Below, in pieces: positions 25,157-34,090 of a DNA stretch of 64,000 nt. Source of the stretch: Telopea speciosissima. Taxonomy: Eukaryota > Streptophyta > Magnoliopsida > Proteales > Proteaceae. Made by a program: the position numbers and the translations under genes. Each line of letters starts with the position of its first letter. Position 1 is the stretch's first letter. Under the pieces are notes generated by a model. It saw nothing but the letters and a program-made list of their open reading frames with translations. It was not told where the DNA came from and ran no database searches. The DNA lies in the NCBI RefSeq assembly GCF_018873765.1, contig NC_057916.1, forward strand, positions 31,223,501-31,287,500, given 5' to 3'.

Positions 25157-25562
25157 CCCAAGAGTAGATGCAACTGTATGAGCCCAACTTTTGAGATGAT
25201 CTTTTATGTCGATTTCGTTACCGGAAGCAGGGAATCTCCAATTCATTAATGGGTTCTCTTCAGTTCTTTGATTCTGAAAGATCCCAAGCTTAAGAAAGAT
25301 AAGGTCTTGGAATGGTAGATTCGTCAATAGTTGTTTCTTTTTCATCCGGTTTTTTCCCCAACCTCTGCAAACCGATAGAAACCAAACTAGAATCTTTATC
25401 TTCTTTAGAGAAAACAAAACTCAGATCCATGAATCCTTTTAGCTCTTCAAACTCAAGGGCTAACAAGCTTTTGCTGCTACCCCTCCTTCTCAAGTCCCTC
25501 TTTTTTCTTAACAGGTCTCTTCGATCTTTTCTGTTCATATCTGATGTATTTTTTTTAATCAA
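25157..25562 (-). pseudogene. Captured DUF1685-family gene fragment, with stop and frameshift
   Basis: The minus strand reads KSLLALEFEELKGFMDLSFV FSKEDKDSSL, then GLQRLGKK and IPRPYLS, followed by an in-frame TAA. Beyond the stop it reads AWDLSESKN and, after a frameshift, EENPLMNWRFPASGNEIDIK DHLKSWAHTVAST. The ELKGFMDLGFVF…PGLQRL…RPYLSEAW…IDMKDHLKFWAHTVAST order is that of plant DUF1685 proteins, whose function is not established. A TATTTAAAGG box near 25669 suggests that promoter sequence came along. The nonsense change where Glu is expected, plus the frameshift, make it non-coding. It converges with the serine-rich fragment, so the two were captured separately. Confidence 0.75.
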
Positions 25563-26965
25563 GTTAACAGTTTATAAGAAAACTTAAAAGGAAATGGGAG
25601 TGGAGATGGAGATTGTATAGAGAAGATGAAGAATTTATAGAAACTCAGAGAGATATAATAATCCCTTTAAATAGTCCGGAAAATCTTTTAAAGTAAACTG
25701 TAAATCCGGTACGTTCAGAAAGAGAATTACACAGATCGGGATGAAGAAGAAGAAAAAGAAAAGAGAAGTTAAAAAATGTTGTAAAGAACGAAGTGGTATT
25801 CTCTATAGACTGTACCTCAAGGACAATTGGTCTTCCTTAAAGAAAAAAAAAATTCCAGATCTTTTAGTTCCAAAAAGCCACGAAAGCATGAGTCGATGAA
25901 GGAAGACAACAAAGATATGAGTTCAAAGATCAGGTTGAGAAAAGAGTGACAGAAATTCTGCGTTGAGGAGCGGAACATCCTCGAGGCCCCTGCACCTGAA
26001 CCTCCACCAATATTGGTTGCCGCAGCCGCTCTATTTATAGGATTTCAGAGAAGAAATCAAAGTTTAGGATTAGGGTTTGAGGGTGGAGCAGAGAGTGATG
26101 GTGAACATGATGATGATTCGGTTCATGCAAAGAAGTTGAAGAGGAGTTGCGGGAATGGTTGCAACTCATCTTTCCCAATGGATTCTGGAGAAGATGAGTT
26201 GCAGGTTTTGTTTTGTTTTTGTTTTTTTGGGGTTCTTCTTAGAAGGGCAATTTTGTCAATTCAAGTATAATTTTTAACAGTGTTAGTCATGAACCGATGA
26301 AATGGGCTTATTTGGTACCGTTTGCAAACCTCAGAGGGTACTTAGAATTTTCCAAACCTGGCGGGTGAAAATATTCTTTCATCAAACCTCAGGGATAGTA
26401 TGTGTAAATTTCCCTTAAATAAAGTCACCATTTTACATATACGGTTGTTTGTGCGTGTGTCTGTGAAATATGGCCCATTTCAGCGGTTGCCTTGAATAAA
26501 TGCACGGGAAATACCTGTCTAATGGTTAAAATATTGACTTGTGTTTTCATATTTCACTTTAAATAGACAAATAGAAAAAAAATTTCATACACGGCAGTCT
26601 AAGCGTGTATGTGAGAAGGCGGAAGTTTCAAGGCATTAATTAATAGGTGGGGATTTTCCAAATAAATAAATATCTACATGTATTTCCTTTAATCACCATT
26701 TATAACTTGAAAATCATACATTTCTTGCAAACCAAACGGCGTGTCATATCTTTAATCTTATTCATTCATCAGTTACAAGACTTTGATTTCTTCCACTGAA
26801 GTGTTGTTCTTCAGAGAAATTAGAGATTCATTCAAAACAAGGAATAGAGATGAGATCAAACAAGTTGTGGTTATTAATGGGTCAGCTGGGTCTTGTGCCC
26901 GCGTTTATGTGTGGGAGTCAAAAACTCTGAACTCGACCAAGTAAAGCCCACAATCTCTCTCTTTC

Positions 26966-26974
26966 TATATATAA
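26966..26974 (+). promoter_or_regulatory. TATA box of the CTNIP/SCREW gene
   Basis: TATATATAA lies about 160 bp before the start codon at 27131, which leaves room for a leader of about 130 bp. A CT-rich stretch (AATCTCTCTCTTTC) precedes it. No other TATA-like site is better placed. Confidence 0.6.
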
Positions 26975-27130
26975 CCCTCCTTCTTCATGCAAGTGTTTCT
27001 CATCTCCAAGTCATAGTGTCTCCACTGAAGCAAGCAGAAACACACAGAGAATTGCATTCAAGAATTGATATCAAACCACAACAAAATAAGGCAAGTCCTT
27101 TAAATTTACTACTACTACCTAGAAGAGAGA

Positions 27131-27400
27131 ATGGTGGTCGTCACCTCTCCTCCAGTACTGAATCTCTTCAGAGTCTTGTTCTTCTTTGTCATCTTGGTTT
27201 CAGCTTATCGGCCTTTCGCGGCGGCGGCAACAACAAGAACTCTCGTACTTCAATCCCTCCCAAAAGGGAAGCGTACACCTTCTGGTCCTTCATCGTGCAC
27301 AAATATACCAAATCATGGGAAGGGTGGTCGTTGCCCGCCTATTAATTCCAGGAATTTTGCTGGCCATGCCCGAGATCGAAGACAAAGTAGAAGTTACTGA
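27131..27400 (+). CDS. CTNIP: CTNIP/SCREW-family phytocytokine precursor (secreted signalling peptide)
   Basis: This 89-residue intronless precursor starts MVVVTSPPV. A hydrophobic signal-peptide core spans about residues 9-26 (LNLFRVLFFFVILVSA), with likely cleavage near residues 26-33. After a short variable region come LPKGKRTPSGPSS and the motif CTNIPNHGKGGRCPP, with Cys56 and Cys68. The literal CTNIP motif plus a second Cys defines CTNIP peptides, also called SCREWs. These are secreted and perceived by the receptor kinase HSL3/NUT, and they modulate immune signalling and stomatal reopening. The PSGPS stretch before the motif also resembles IDA/PIP-type peptides. A basic tail of about 19 residues after CPP may be removed or be part of the mature peptide. 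The start is the first ATG after the TATA box at 26966; two overlapping frames are shadows. Confidence 0.85.
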   Translation: MVVVTSPPVLNLFRVLFFFVILVSAYRPFAAAATTRTLVLQSLPKGKRTPSGPSSCTNIPNHGKGGRCPPINSRNFAGHARDRRQSRSY

Positions 27401-27505
27401 AACACTACACTACTGTTGAGGAGTAGTTTTCTTATTCTTTTTCTTGCTTGGGAACGTACAGCTCAATGGCCTCAAGAATTAGGCCATGGTTGTTAAGACC
27501 AATAT
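27401..27505. other. CTNIP 3' flank
   Basis: This AT-rich sequence probably contains the 3' untranslated region. The long-hairpin element begins about 105 bp after the stop codon, so the transcript may extend into it. No canonical AATAAA lies between the stop and the hairpin. Confidence 0.35.
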
Positions 27506-27685
27506 AGATCCACTATTGCCGAGGTGCCCGGCAGGATCGTGCTGCGCAGACACAGCAAGGTAGGAAATGATCGCCTTACCCTCACTTGGGCAAGGCGCTC
27601 GGGCAGCGGTAAAACGATCATTTCTTGCCTTGCTAGCTGTGTCTGCCCAGCACGGTCCTGCTGGACAGCTCGGCAGTAGAGGATC
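27506..27685. mobile_element. Long-hairpin element, copy 1
   Basis: This is an imperfect palindrome of about 180 bp. The left arm reads GATCCACTATTGCCGAG, GGCAGGATCGTGCTGCGCAG, ACACAGCAAGG and GAAATGATCG. The reverse complement of the right arm reads GATCCTCTACTGCCGAG, AGCAGGACCGTGCTGGGCAG, ACACAGCTAGCAAGG and GAAATGATCG. The loop side contains CCTTACCC…GGGCAAGGCGCTCGGGC. Two further copies lie at 28.2 and 34.6 kb. There is no coding capacity, so it is best called a foldback/MITE family. The arms could form an RNA hairpin if transcribed. Confidence 0.75.
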
Positions 27686-28155
27686 AGGGTTTTGTTTTAT
27701 TTTTTTTCTATGTAAGAAGTCCAGTATTAATCCTTTTCACTAATACTAATAAAGAATTCTCACCGTTGATCAACTGTTCTAAAGAATATTAGTGATTTGA
27801 GAATCTTTCCAGTTTTTCAATATTTCTGATTTTTGGATTGGATATATAGGTTTGATGATCATATCAAAACTGTTATAATGGCTTGTTTATACTTTTTTAT
27901 ATATATATTTGAAGTTCTCCCATTATATCCATGCTCTCATCAGTCTCCAAAGCTGTACCAAAAAACGAAAAAAAGTCTCCAAAGTTTAAGCTCAACCAAT
28001 AAAAGTATGGCTGGTCTTGGAGGTTAATTGGCACTTTCCCCTTAGGAGAGTAGGGACTTGGTCAGCAGATCAATTCCCCTTAATGACCTCTAAGTCACAA
28101 AATTATTAGTATCTTTCTTGTTTTCCAGTAAGGTTGTAGCCTTTTTGGCGGATCA

Positions 28156-28330
28156 GATCCTCTACCTCCGCCATGCTCTTACTGCCGTGCGCCTTACACA
28201 TAGCAAGACGGTAAAGACCGCCTTACCCCTGTTCGGGCAAGGTGCTCGGGCAGGGGTAAAGCAGTCTTTTTGCACCTTAATGTGTATGGGGTGCACACGA
28301 CAGTACGGGCATGACGGAAGTAGAGGATCC
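28156..28330. mobile_element. Long-hairpin element, copy 2
   Basis: The left arm begins GATCCTCTACCTCCGCCATG, and the right arm in reverse complement begins GATCCTCTACTTCCGTCATG. Pairing continues through ACTGCCGTGCGCC/ACTGTCGTGTGCA, ACACAT and GGTAAAGACC/GGTAAAGCAGTC-type blocks. The centre, CGCCTTACCCCTGTTCGGGC AAGGTGCTCGGGCAGGGGTAA, matches copy 1. The 99- and 83-residue frames crossing it on both strands come from the palindrome and are not genes. Confidence 0.75.
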
Positions 28331-29084
28331 CGATTGCTCTTGACTCCTTTGTGGGTTTCTTGTATGACTCGTGGTGGACCCCCTAGCACCAAAAAAAAAA
28401 TAAAAAAATTCAATTAATAAAAAATGGAAAAGCATCGATACCTCAAAAAAAAAAAAAAAACCAGAATGACCAATCAATCAACCCTTAAAAAAAGAGTAGT
28501 ACTTATTTGGTTTTTCAAGTCTCCCATATTGTGGATTGTATTATCCACCTTTAGAAGTAAAACCTATAGTGGATGACATACTCCATTTGTCGTGCTATTT
28601 TACTTATTGTTCGTTTTTCATATGTTCCAAGGAAGGTCAATAGTATAATTAACTCCCTGGCAAAGATGACGTTGTTGGTAACATGCACAACAGTTTGGCC
28701 TAATTCAGATCCATGGGTCTAGGAGTTATGTTCAACCCCATCCATGTGTAATTCACGTTGATCTTAATAAAGTTTCTCATGTTACTATTCAAAAAAATAA
28801 ATGTGGGCCATAATTAATTAGATGATTCGTAAATAGTTCACACTCAATTCCTATAGGTTTGAAGAAAAAATAATAAATTTTTTTTGGTGCAAACTATAAA
28901 CATCCCCAACCCCCCTCAGTGAGGGGAAGGGGAAAAGAAAAAAATTAATAACTAAAGTCGTATTTTCTTGCACACACAAAAAAAAACTTGTGTTCCAACA
29001 TAAGCCCAAAAGTTGAAAATTTTGGATGGTGAACTAAATGATTTGTAAAATGGATATTTTTAGGAGAAAAATACCACTTCTTTT

Positions 29085-29231
29085 TTTTTAAAGAAATTTT
29101 TTATTGAAGATTAAAAAGGAGGCTAACAAGCCTAAAGAAAGACTAAAGGCAAAGAAAGCTAAAGTATAAAAGGGGGCTTTGCCCTGAAACATAATGGCGG
29201 GCAACAAGCCACTCGCTCACCCAAGAGAAAA
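29085..29231 (-). mobile_element. L1-like LINE 3' tail fragment (tentative)
   Basis: In minus orientation a moderately GC-rich stretch ends in ATCTTCAATAAAAAATTTC and an A8-9 run at 29080-29088, like the 3' end of the other L1 fragments in this window. No ORF2 residues are recognisable because the hAT-like element at 29239 interrupts or borders it. Confidence 0.35.
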
Positions 29232-29655
29232 ACTAAGAGCCCGCTTGATAACCTTACGAGAAGCAGTCTCTGAACAGAAAAACACCTAAAAATCGCTTGA
29301 TAACGAAGTGTTTTTTGTGACTGTTTTTGAAAACATAAATCAAAATTTATGCTCTCTGGAAGACTTTTGACAGAACATGTTGGACATGTTCTGTCGTTTC
29401 TTGGTTGAAAATTGGAAAAGTGTGCCCGATAAAAACTCCTATATTCGTTCACTATGCTCTTTTGTAAAATTGAAAAAGTATGCCAAACACATCCTTTTGT
29501 TAAATTTTCAAGGGGTTTTACTTGTTTCCAAGAACAGGTTTACTAAGTGGGTCAAAAACGGTTTCTCAGCACAGAAAATGAAGAAACTGTTATACTGTTT
29601 TTTAGCACATAACCAGAACAGAAACACCCGTAAGGTTATCAAGCGGGCACTAAGA
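29232..29655. mobile_element. hAT-like MITE with 20-bp TIRs and 7-bp TSD
   Basis: The element runs 29239-29648 (410 bp), with terminal inverted repeats GCCCGCTTGATAACCTTACG at the left and its exact reverse complement CGTAAGGTTATCAAGCGGGC at the right. ACTAAGA flanks it directly on both sides (29232-29238 and 29649-29655). Internal arms are also partly complementary. It encodes no transposase. A 7-8-bp target duplication suggests a hAT origin. The perfect TIRs and intact TSD suggest a fairly recent insertion. The 101-residue frame inside is not a gene. Confidence 0.85.
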
Positions 29656-29659
29656 CTAC

Positions 29660-31100
29660 GGGAGATCTGTGAGGAGCATTGAGGGGATCCTTATTCTATC
29701 CGATCATCGTGGGATCCTAGCATAGACATCAGGCCGATCAAAAGCCACACGAGCCAAAAGGGAGATAGAATATTTTTGCAACCCCGGCCACCTCCAACTC
29801 TTTATCTACTGGCGCATTGCCGCCTTGCCACCAAGTTGGAGAAAAATAACACTTCGTGGTAGAATAATGTGGTAATTTCAACTTAATTTATTAGACAGGT
29901 AGTCCTAAGATACCCTGCTTATAAGTTAGATTTCAGCTTTATTCAAGTTGTCCAAATGGAAAAACAAAGCATGGAAAAGTCTAGACTACCAAGAGGATGC
30001 AAAGGCATATGAAGAGGTGCATGGTCATACATGAGCTAAGCGTAGATGTGAGGATAAATAATTGAATTGGAGGCTAGAATTCGACACATGATCTATATAA
30101 ACCATTTCTCAAATATCCAACATTTAGAATTATCGTAACACTATTTCATATAGAAACATAGTTGTAACGACCCACCAATTTTGTTCATGGATTGGTAATC
30201 ATAAAACTTTCACCTAGTTGAATTGCATCAGATTTGCATTTAAGTGGAAAAAACATTTTGGGATATGCTTCTATATGCCACTTTAAATATTACCATGTGG
30301 ATTAACGATACATCTATTCTGATTGTTGGGTAGAGAGGTCATGGTTTGTATTAGCATGTGTCGAATTTCAGAGCTTAGTTTAATAAAATATATCCCCTAC
30401 GTATTTGCATGCATCCCGTATATATTCATGCATACTTACGATATCAAACTACTATTGTGCATTCTCTTGCAACTAACTTGAATTTACTCTATTTTCCATG
30501 TGGCAAACTCTTATAGAGATGAAACTTAGCATTTGAACACAAAAGCTAGGGTTCTACCTATCTGCAAAATTAGAGTTCATTTTGATATGCTACGTGTCAT
30601 TTTTTATTATTTAAAGTGGGAGTGTAGGAAAGTGTCTTACCACAGAATTTAGGAACTGGGCACCACCCATTCCTCCTTTTTTTTTCTTCTTGGTTACAAA
30701 TAAATTCATTGAGTTTCATCAGATACACAATAGTACAGTATTCCATCCAAACATACATATTTCTATTTTCCTAGTAGACCATTTGATTTCTCACTCCTCA
30801 TTGATCGAAAATTGCACTTTGACATCGTAACGATCCCTCTTTCATATAATTTTTTATTGAAGACAACATGCTGCTCCTATCTCTATTTGGGGACTTGGAC
30901 ACTTGGAATAATGAATGAATGGCATCATTTCATTGCAATATTGAAAAAGTGAAGAGAGAGAGTGAGAGACTAAATCCGGATGAAAATTGGCACTAAATTA
31001 AAAGACAAAATACCTTTTGTTTTTGGGTACTATGAAGTAGTATCCTTTATTTAATTACTTTAATACCATTTTCCATACATACATGAACATTTAGCTAGTA
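29660..31100. other. Intergenic, no gene supported
   Basis: AT-rich sequence with no exon or defined repeat. It lies downstream of the minus-strand inhibitor gene, and its right part probably includes that gene's 3' untranslated region. Confidence 0.45.
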
Positions 31101-31105
31101 TCCAT

Positions 31106-31448
31106 CTATCCAGCTCGTGGGACTAAATTGACAATGCCGGATTCCGTAACATCAAGTATAACCCGATCGCAACGAAAATCGTCAATATGCTTCTGGCGGG
31201 GATAAAGGATATCAACCTTTTTTATCAAAAAGTTTTCCTTCAAGATAATCTCTTTAGCAACTTCGGCCTTCTCTCCCACCAGCTCCGGCCATGTTTCCTT
31301 CCCTGCATAACTCCACCATGACAACACATGTTAATTTGCTCTCATACAAATATGTGTGTGTGTGAGTGTGTGTGTGTGGGTGGGTGGGTGTTTTGTAGAG
31401 AGGATATATAGAAGAGTTCTAACCAAGGCAGAGATGGATGTTGCTCAT
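31106..31448 (-). CDS. Potato inhibitor I family protein, two exons, divergent inhibitory loop
   Basis: Exon 1 (31424-31448) reads MSNIHLCLG up to a GT donor, and exon 2 (31106-31302) follows a TTATGCAG acceptor. The phase-1 intron of 121 bp splits the Gly codon of G|K, the usual position in this family. The 73-residue product reads KETWPELVGEKAEVAKEI in its first half, then DFRCDRVILDV and GIVNLVPRAG. The W-P-ELVG, DFRC-RV and terminal PR-G motifs identify MEROPS I13 serine-protease inhibitors, small single-domain proteins active against microbial and insect proteases. The loop is odd: the usual GTPVTK-DFR is RQKHID-DFR, so P1 is Asp and the conserved P2 Thr is Ile. It may have changed specificity or lost inhibition. 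There is no signal peptide, as in many plant members. Confidence 0.85.
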
Positions 31449-31533
31449 ATCTTCTCTCAATTTTGAGTTCGGAGTACTTTGATGAACACCTTATGGATCA
31501 GTTTGGAGAATGGAGAGCCAAGATTATTCTCTA

Positions 31534-31544
31534 CTTATAGATGC
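31534..31544 (-). promoter_or_regulatory. Probable TATA box of the inhibitor gene
   Basis: On the minus strand TCTATAAGTAG lies about 90 bp upstream of the ATG at 31448, a normal spacing for a short plant 5' leader. A GT microsatellite (31355-31390) lies inside the intron. Confidence 0.5.
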
Positions 31545-32048
31545 TACTTTAGCTTGGTTGATGTTGATAGTCTCAAACTTTTTTGAAGGTTTTTAGTTTT
31601 ACTTAATAAAAGAAAAAGAATCGGACAAGACTATAGTATTATTATAGGAGGTGGTAGTGGAGGAATTCCCTCAACTATGGGATTAATGGTGATGAGATGG
31701 GTGTATTTAGTAGGAGTGAGACATTTTGGACTACCAATTAGTTTGAAGAGTAATAAGAACGGTCAGATTATGAGTGTAAGAATGTTAATTAATTTCCTTC
31801 TCAATAGGAGGAAATGTACACCACAAAATGACTTGTAACTTACAAAAGGTAGGAAGTGTTGGAGAATCCTTTCCTTTATGTGCACTAGTCTAGTCCCATG
31901 TAAAAAGAGTACGTGGGTGGGTCTCTTTTCCTTATGTGTTATCCTCCTTTCCTTTTACTAGCACGATCAACACATGTAATAGGATGGTGGATCTACTTGC
32001 CTCCCCTTTACTAATTTCAATTTCTAGTGTACTTAATTGGTTGTCTTT

Positions 32049-32425
32049 TTTTTTGGATAAGTAGAATATATTAAGGATAACGTGAGAGCTCATGGCTCAA
32101 GATTACAAAGATCATAGGGCCATGGATCGGAAATATGTTAAACCATCGTATATGTCATCGATAGAGCCCTCCTTGCTAGGGAGTCAGCAACGCTATTAAT
32201 CTCCCTTGGTACATAATTAAAAAAGCAAAAAAAACAAAATAACTTGAGAGGTGTATAATGTCCTCTAAGACAACCTTCAAAACAAGGGGTGAAGAAGAAA
32301 TCCCTTTCTCTAAAACAGGAGATGACTTCTCTATTGTCACAGTAGACAGTAACCAAACCATCATGTGATGTGTTTGGTAACAAACTCACCATGTGATGTG
32401 TTTGGTAACAAACTTGCATTGCAAT
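32049..32425 (-). mobile_element. L1-type LINE 3' fragment (RNase H end plus A-tail)
   Basis: The minus strand encodes VYCDNREVISC and later YVPREINSVADSLARRALSM, the RNase H active-site region and C-terminal signature of plant L1 ORF2, in a frame interrupted upstream. An untranslated tail and a T9 run at 32047-32056 (A-tail in element orientation) follow. The insertion is 5'-truncated. Confidence 0.75.
32362..32416. repeat. 28-bp tandem duplication in the LINE fragment
   Basis: CATGTGATGTGTTTGGTAAC followed by AAACT occurs at 32362 and again at 32390, nearly identical. The RNase H frame reads through both copies (QVCYQTHHMVSLLPNTSHD in minus orientation), so the duplication postdates the element. 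Confidence 0.85.
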
Positions 32426-32429
32426 TTAT

Positions 32430-33260
32430 CTTAATCAGACACTGTAATGGAGCAGACCATCTTGCAACCTTGGAATTCTTCTGGTGTCCAATTGCGCCCT
32501 ACCAAAAATCGCATTCCGGATCAGGTAGCCCTTTCTAGGCGGCTCCACCCTGCTCTAGGAGCCTTTCCTGGCGGCAGGTTACCCTTTTCTAGCGGCTCGC
32601 ACTCTGACACCAGATCGTCCCTCCCAAGTAGCCAACTGCAAAGAACAGGTCAATGAAAGCACCAATTGATACGATTGAAAGAATTCAACCTCATAAACCG
32701 ATCTACAAGGAGAGGGAACCCAATATTATATATGCCCACATCCAATCTGTCTGGGTATGCTTGGACATTAATTTCTTGTATTCTTTTTTTATTTATTTAT
32801 ATACTTGCTGATCCTTAGCCATATATATATATATATATGCCCACATCCAATCCCTTATGGGACCAATGTGAGACTATTGTACATAACATTCGTTTCGTGC
32901 TTTCCATAGTAGAATTGATTGTCTTTCATTCGTTTAGTTTTAGTAGTGTTGAACGATCGAGTAGGACCTTTGACTATCCAACTCTCCCAGTCGACTCGCT
33001 CACCATCTCAATTCAGTGCTGCTATGGAAATCCAATGGTGTTACAACTCATGGATGTATAGGAAAATGTTTCCGCTACATATTCACTTGGATCTGTTTCT
33101 CATATTATTGAATTTACTTTTCCAAATTTTCAATGACATGGCAGTTGTAAATTGGTATGCAACTTAGATAACATTACAGACAAAGGGCCTTCATGATAAC
33201 AATTTTTTTTTTGGGCCATGTGTCTATTCCAGAAATGACTTTTTATTATGGGTGAAACAG
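32430..33260. other. No gene supported
   Basis: Contains a GC-richer block (32460-32650) of unknown origin that may be retrotransposon leader or LTR sequence, and a (TA)9 tract at 32821-32838. No exon similarity was found. Confidence 0.35.
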
Positions 33261-33269
33261 GCAACCCTG

Positions 33270-33830
33270 AGTTCTCTTAGCTCAACTCAAGCCCAACCTA
33301 GCCTTAGGTCAGGCTGAGATATCTCAGCCCAAGCCCAACCCTATCGGGCTCAGCCCAGTCCAGTCCGACCCTGATTGACCCTAATCGATCCGGGTTGGTC
33401 CTAATTGACGCTGATTTTTGCTAGGGCCTAGTTGGCCCTGATTGACCAATCTCATGTGATTGGGTATTGGTTTGTTTCATACTCAATTGACTAATAGACT
33501 TTTCTTTGGGTTAAAAAACTTAGTCCAATCTTAAAATTTTAGATACTGTTATACAATTGATAATTTTTTTTTTTTTTGATAAACCAATAGATAATTTGAT
33601 ACTAAACAAAAATTGTAAAATGTAATCAATAAATTATAAAACATAACCTAACACAGGGCCAGGCCAGGCTGGGCTTAGCCTGAGGCCTCAACTTTGGCCC
33701 AACCCAACCTTAACCTTGGGCCTGAAAATTTCAACCCTAACCCGCCCTCAAGGTTGAAAAATCCAGCCCAGACCTTGTTCTGGCTCAGGGCGGGCTTGGG
33801 TCGGCAGGGCCAAACTCACACTCCTACTTT
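33270..33830. repeat. GGCC/TTGG-rich interspersed repeat pair
   Basis: The right part (33655-33830) reads GGCCAGGCCAGGCTGGGCTT, GGCCTCAACTTTGGCCC, ACCCGCCCTCAAGG, CTCAGGGCGGGC and CCAAACTCACAC. The same ordered phrases occur at 51735-51900 and partially at 24000-24075. The left part (33270-33440) carries related AGCCCAACC/TCGGGCTCAGCCC motifs. It looks like a MITE-type family common in plant genomes, but its ends are not defined here. Confidence 0.55.
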
Positions 33831-33844
33831 TTTTATTTATGTTA

Positions 33845-34090
33845 CTGGGTCAAATATTTGGACAAAAAAAGCATGTTTGGTAATGAATAATAATTTCTAT
33901 TTCTGGGTCAGAAAAGAAATAGAAACACATTTGTTATGCACAATTATTTCTATTTCGGAAACTTCTGTACATTTTCAAAACTACCATTGAATACTCAAAA
34001 AATTGGTGGAGGTGGTGGAACAAGTTGCATTGAAATTGATGTTTAATTTTGAACATAAAATTACTGCTTTGCCTATCAAAATAACCATGT
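33845..34090. mobile_element. Diverged relative of the 19.55-kb hAT-like MITE
   Basis: It shares TAATTTTGAACATAAAATTA CTGCTTTGCCTATCAAAATA ACCATGT with the right half of the element at 19551-20015. It also carries a GGTGGAGGTGGTGG tract at the equivalent internal place and ATTTCTATTTC motifs near 33892 and 33946. Ends are decayed. Confidence 0.45.

Larger units (their letters stand above)
24448..26423. mobile_element. Pack-MULE with long TIRs, 9-bp TSD and captured gene parts
   Basis: The element runs 24457-26414 between perfect 9-bp copies of TTAAATAAA at 24448-24456 and 26415-26423. Terminal inverted repeats of about 180 bp are clear: left AAATTTACATATACTACCCT GAGGTTTGATGAAAG, right (reverse complement) AAATTTACACATACTATCCC TGAGGTTTGATGAAAG. 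Similarity continues through TTCATCAGTTCATGATTAAC and an inner CGGCAACCAATATT match (24692, 26010). A 9-bp duplication and long TIRs are hallmarks of Mutator-like elements. There is no transposase, but the interior holds parts of a serine-rich-protein gene (plus) and a DUF1685 gene (minus), so it is a gene-capturing non-autonomous copy. A third interior frame (26013-26220, acidic, with KKLKR) is unidentified. Confidence 0.85.

Noticed and set aside
26893..27345. 150-residue frame overlapping the CTNIP gene
   Set aside because: It starts upstream of or near the TATA box and shares only part of the mRNA in a different frame. The CTNIP frame has the signal peptide and family motif.
28118..28417. 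Plus-strand 99-residue and minus-strand 83-residue frames
   Set aside because: Both arise from the palindromic hairpin element copy 2.
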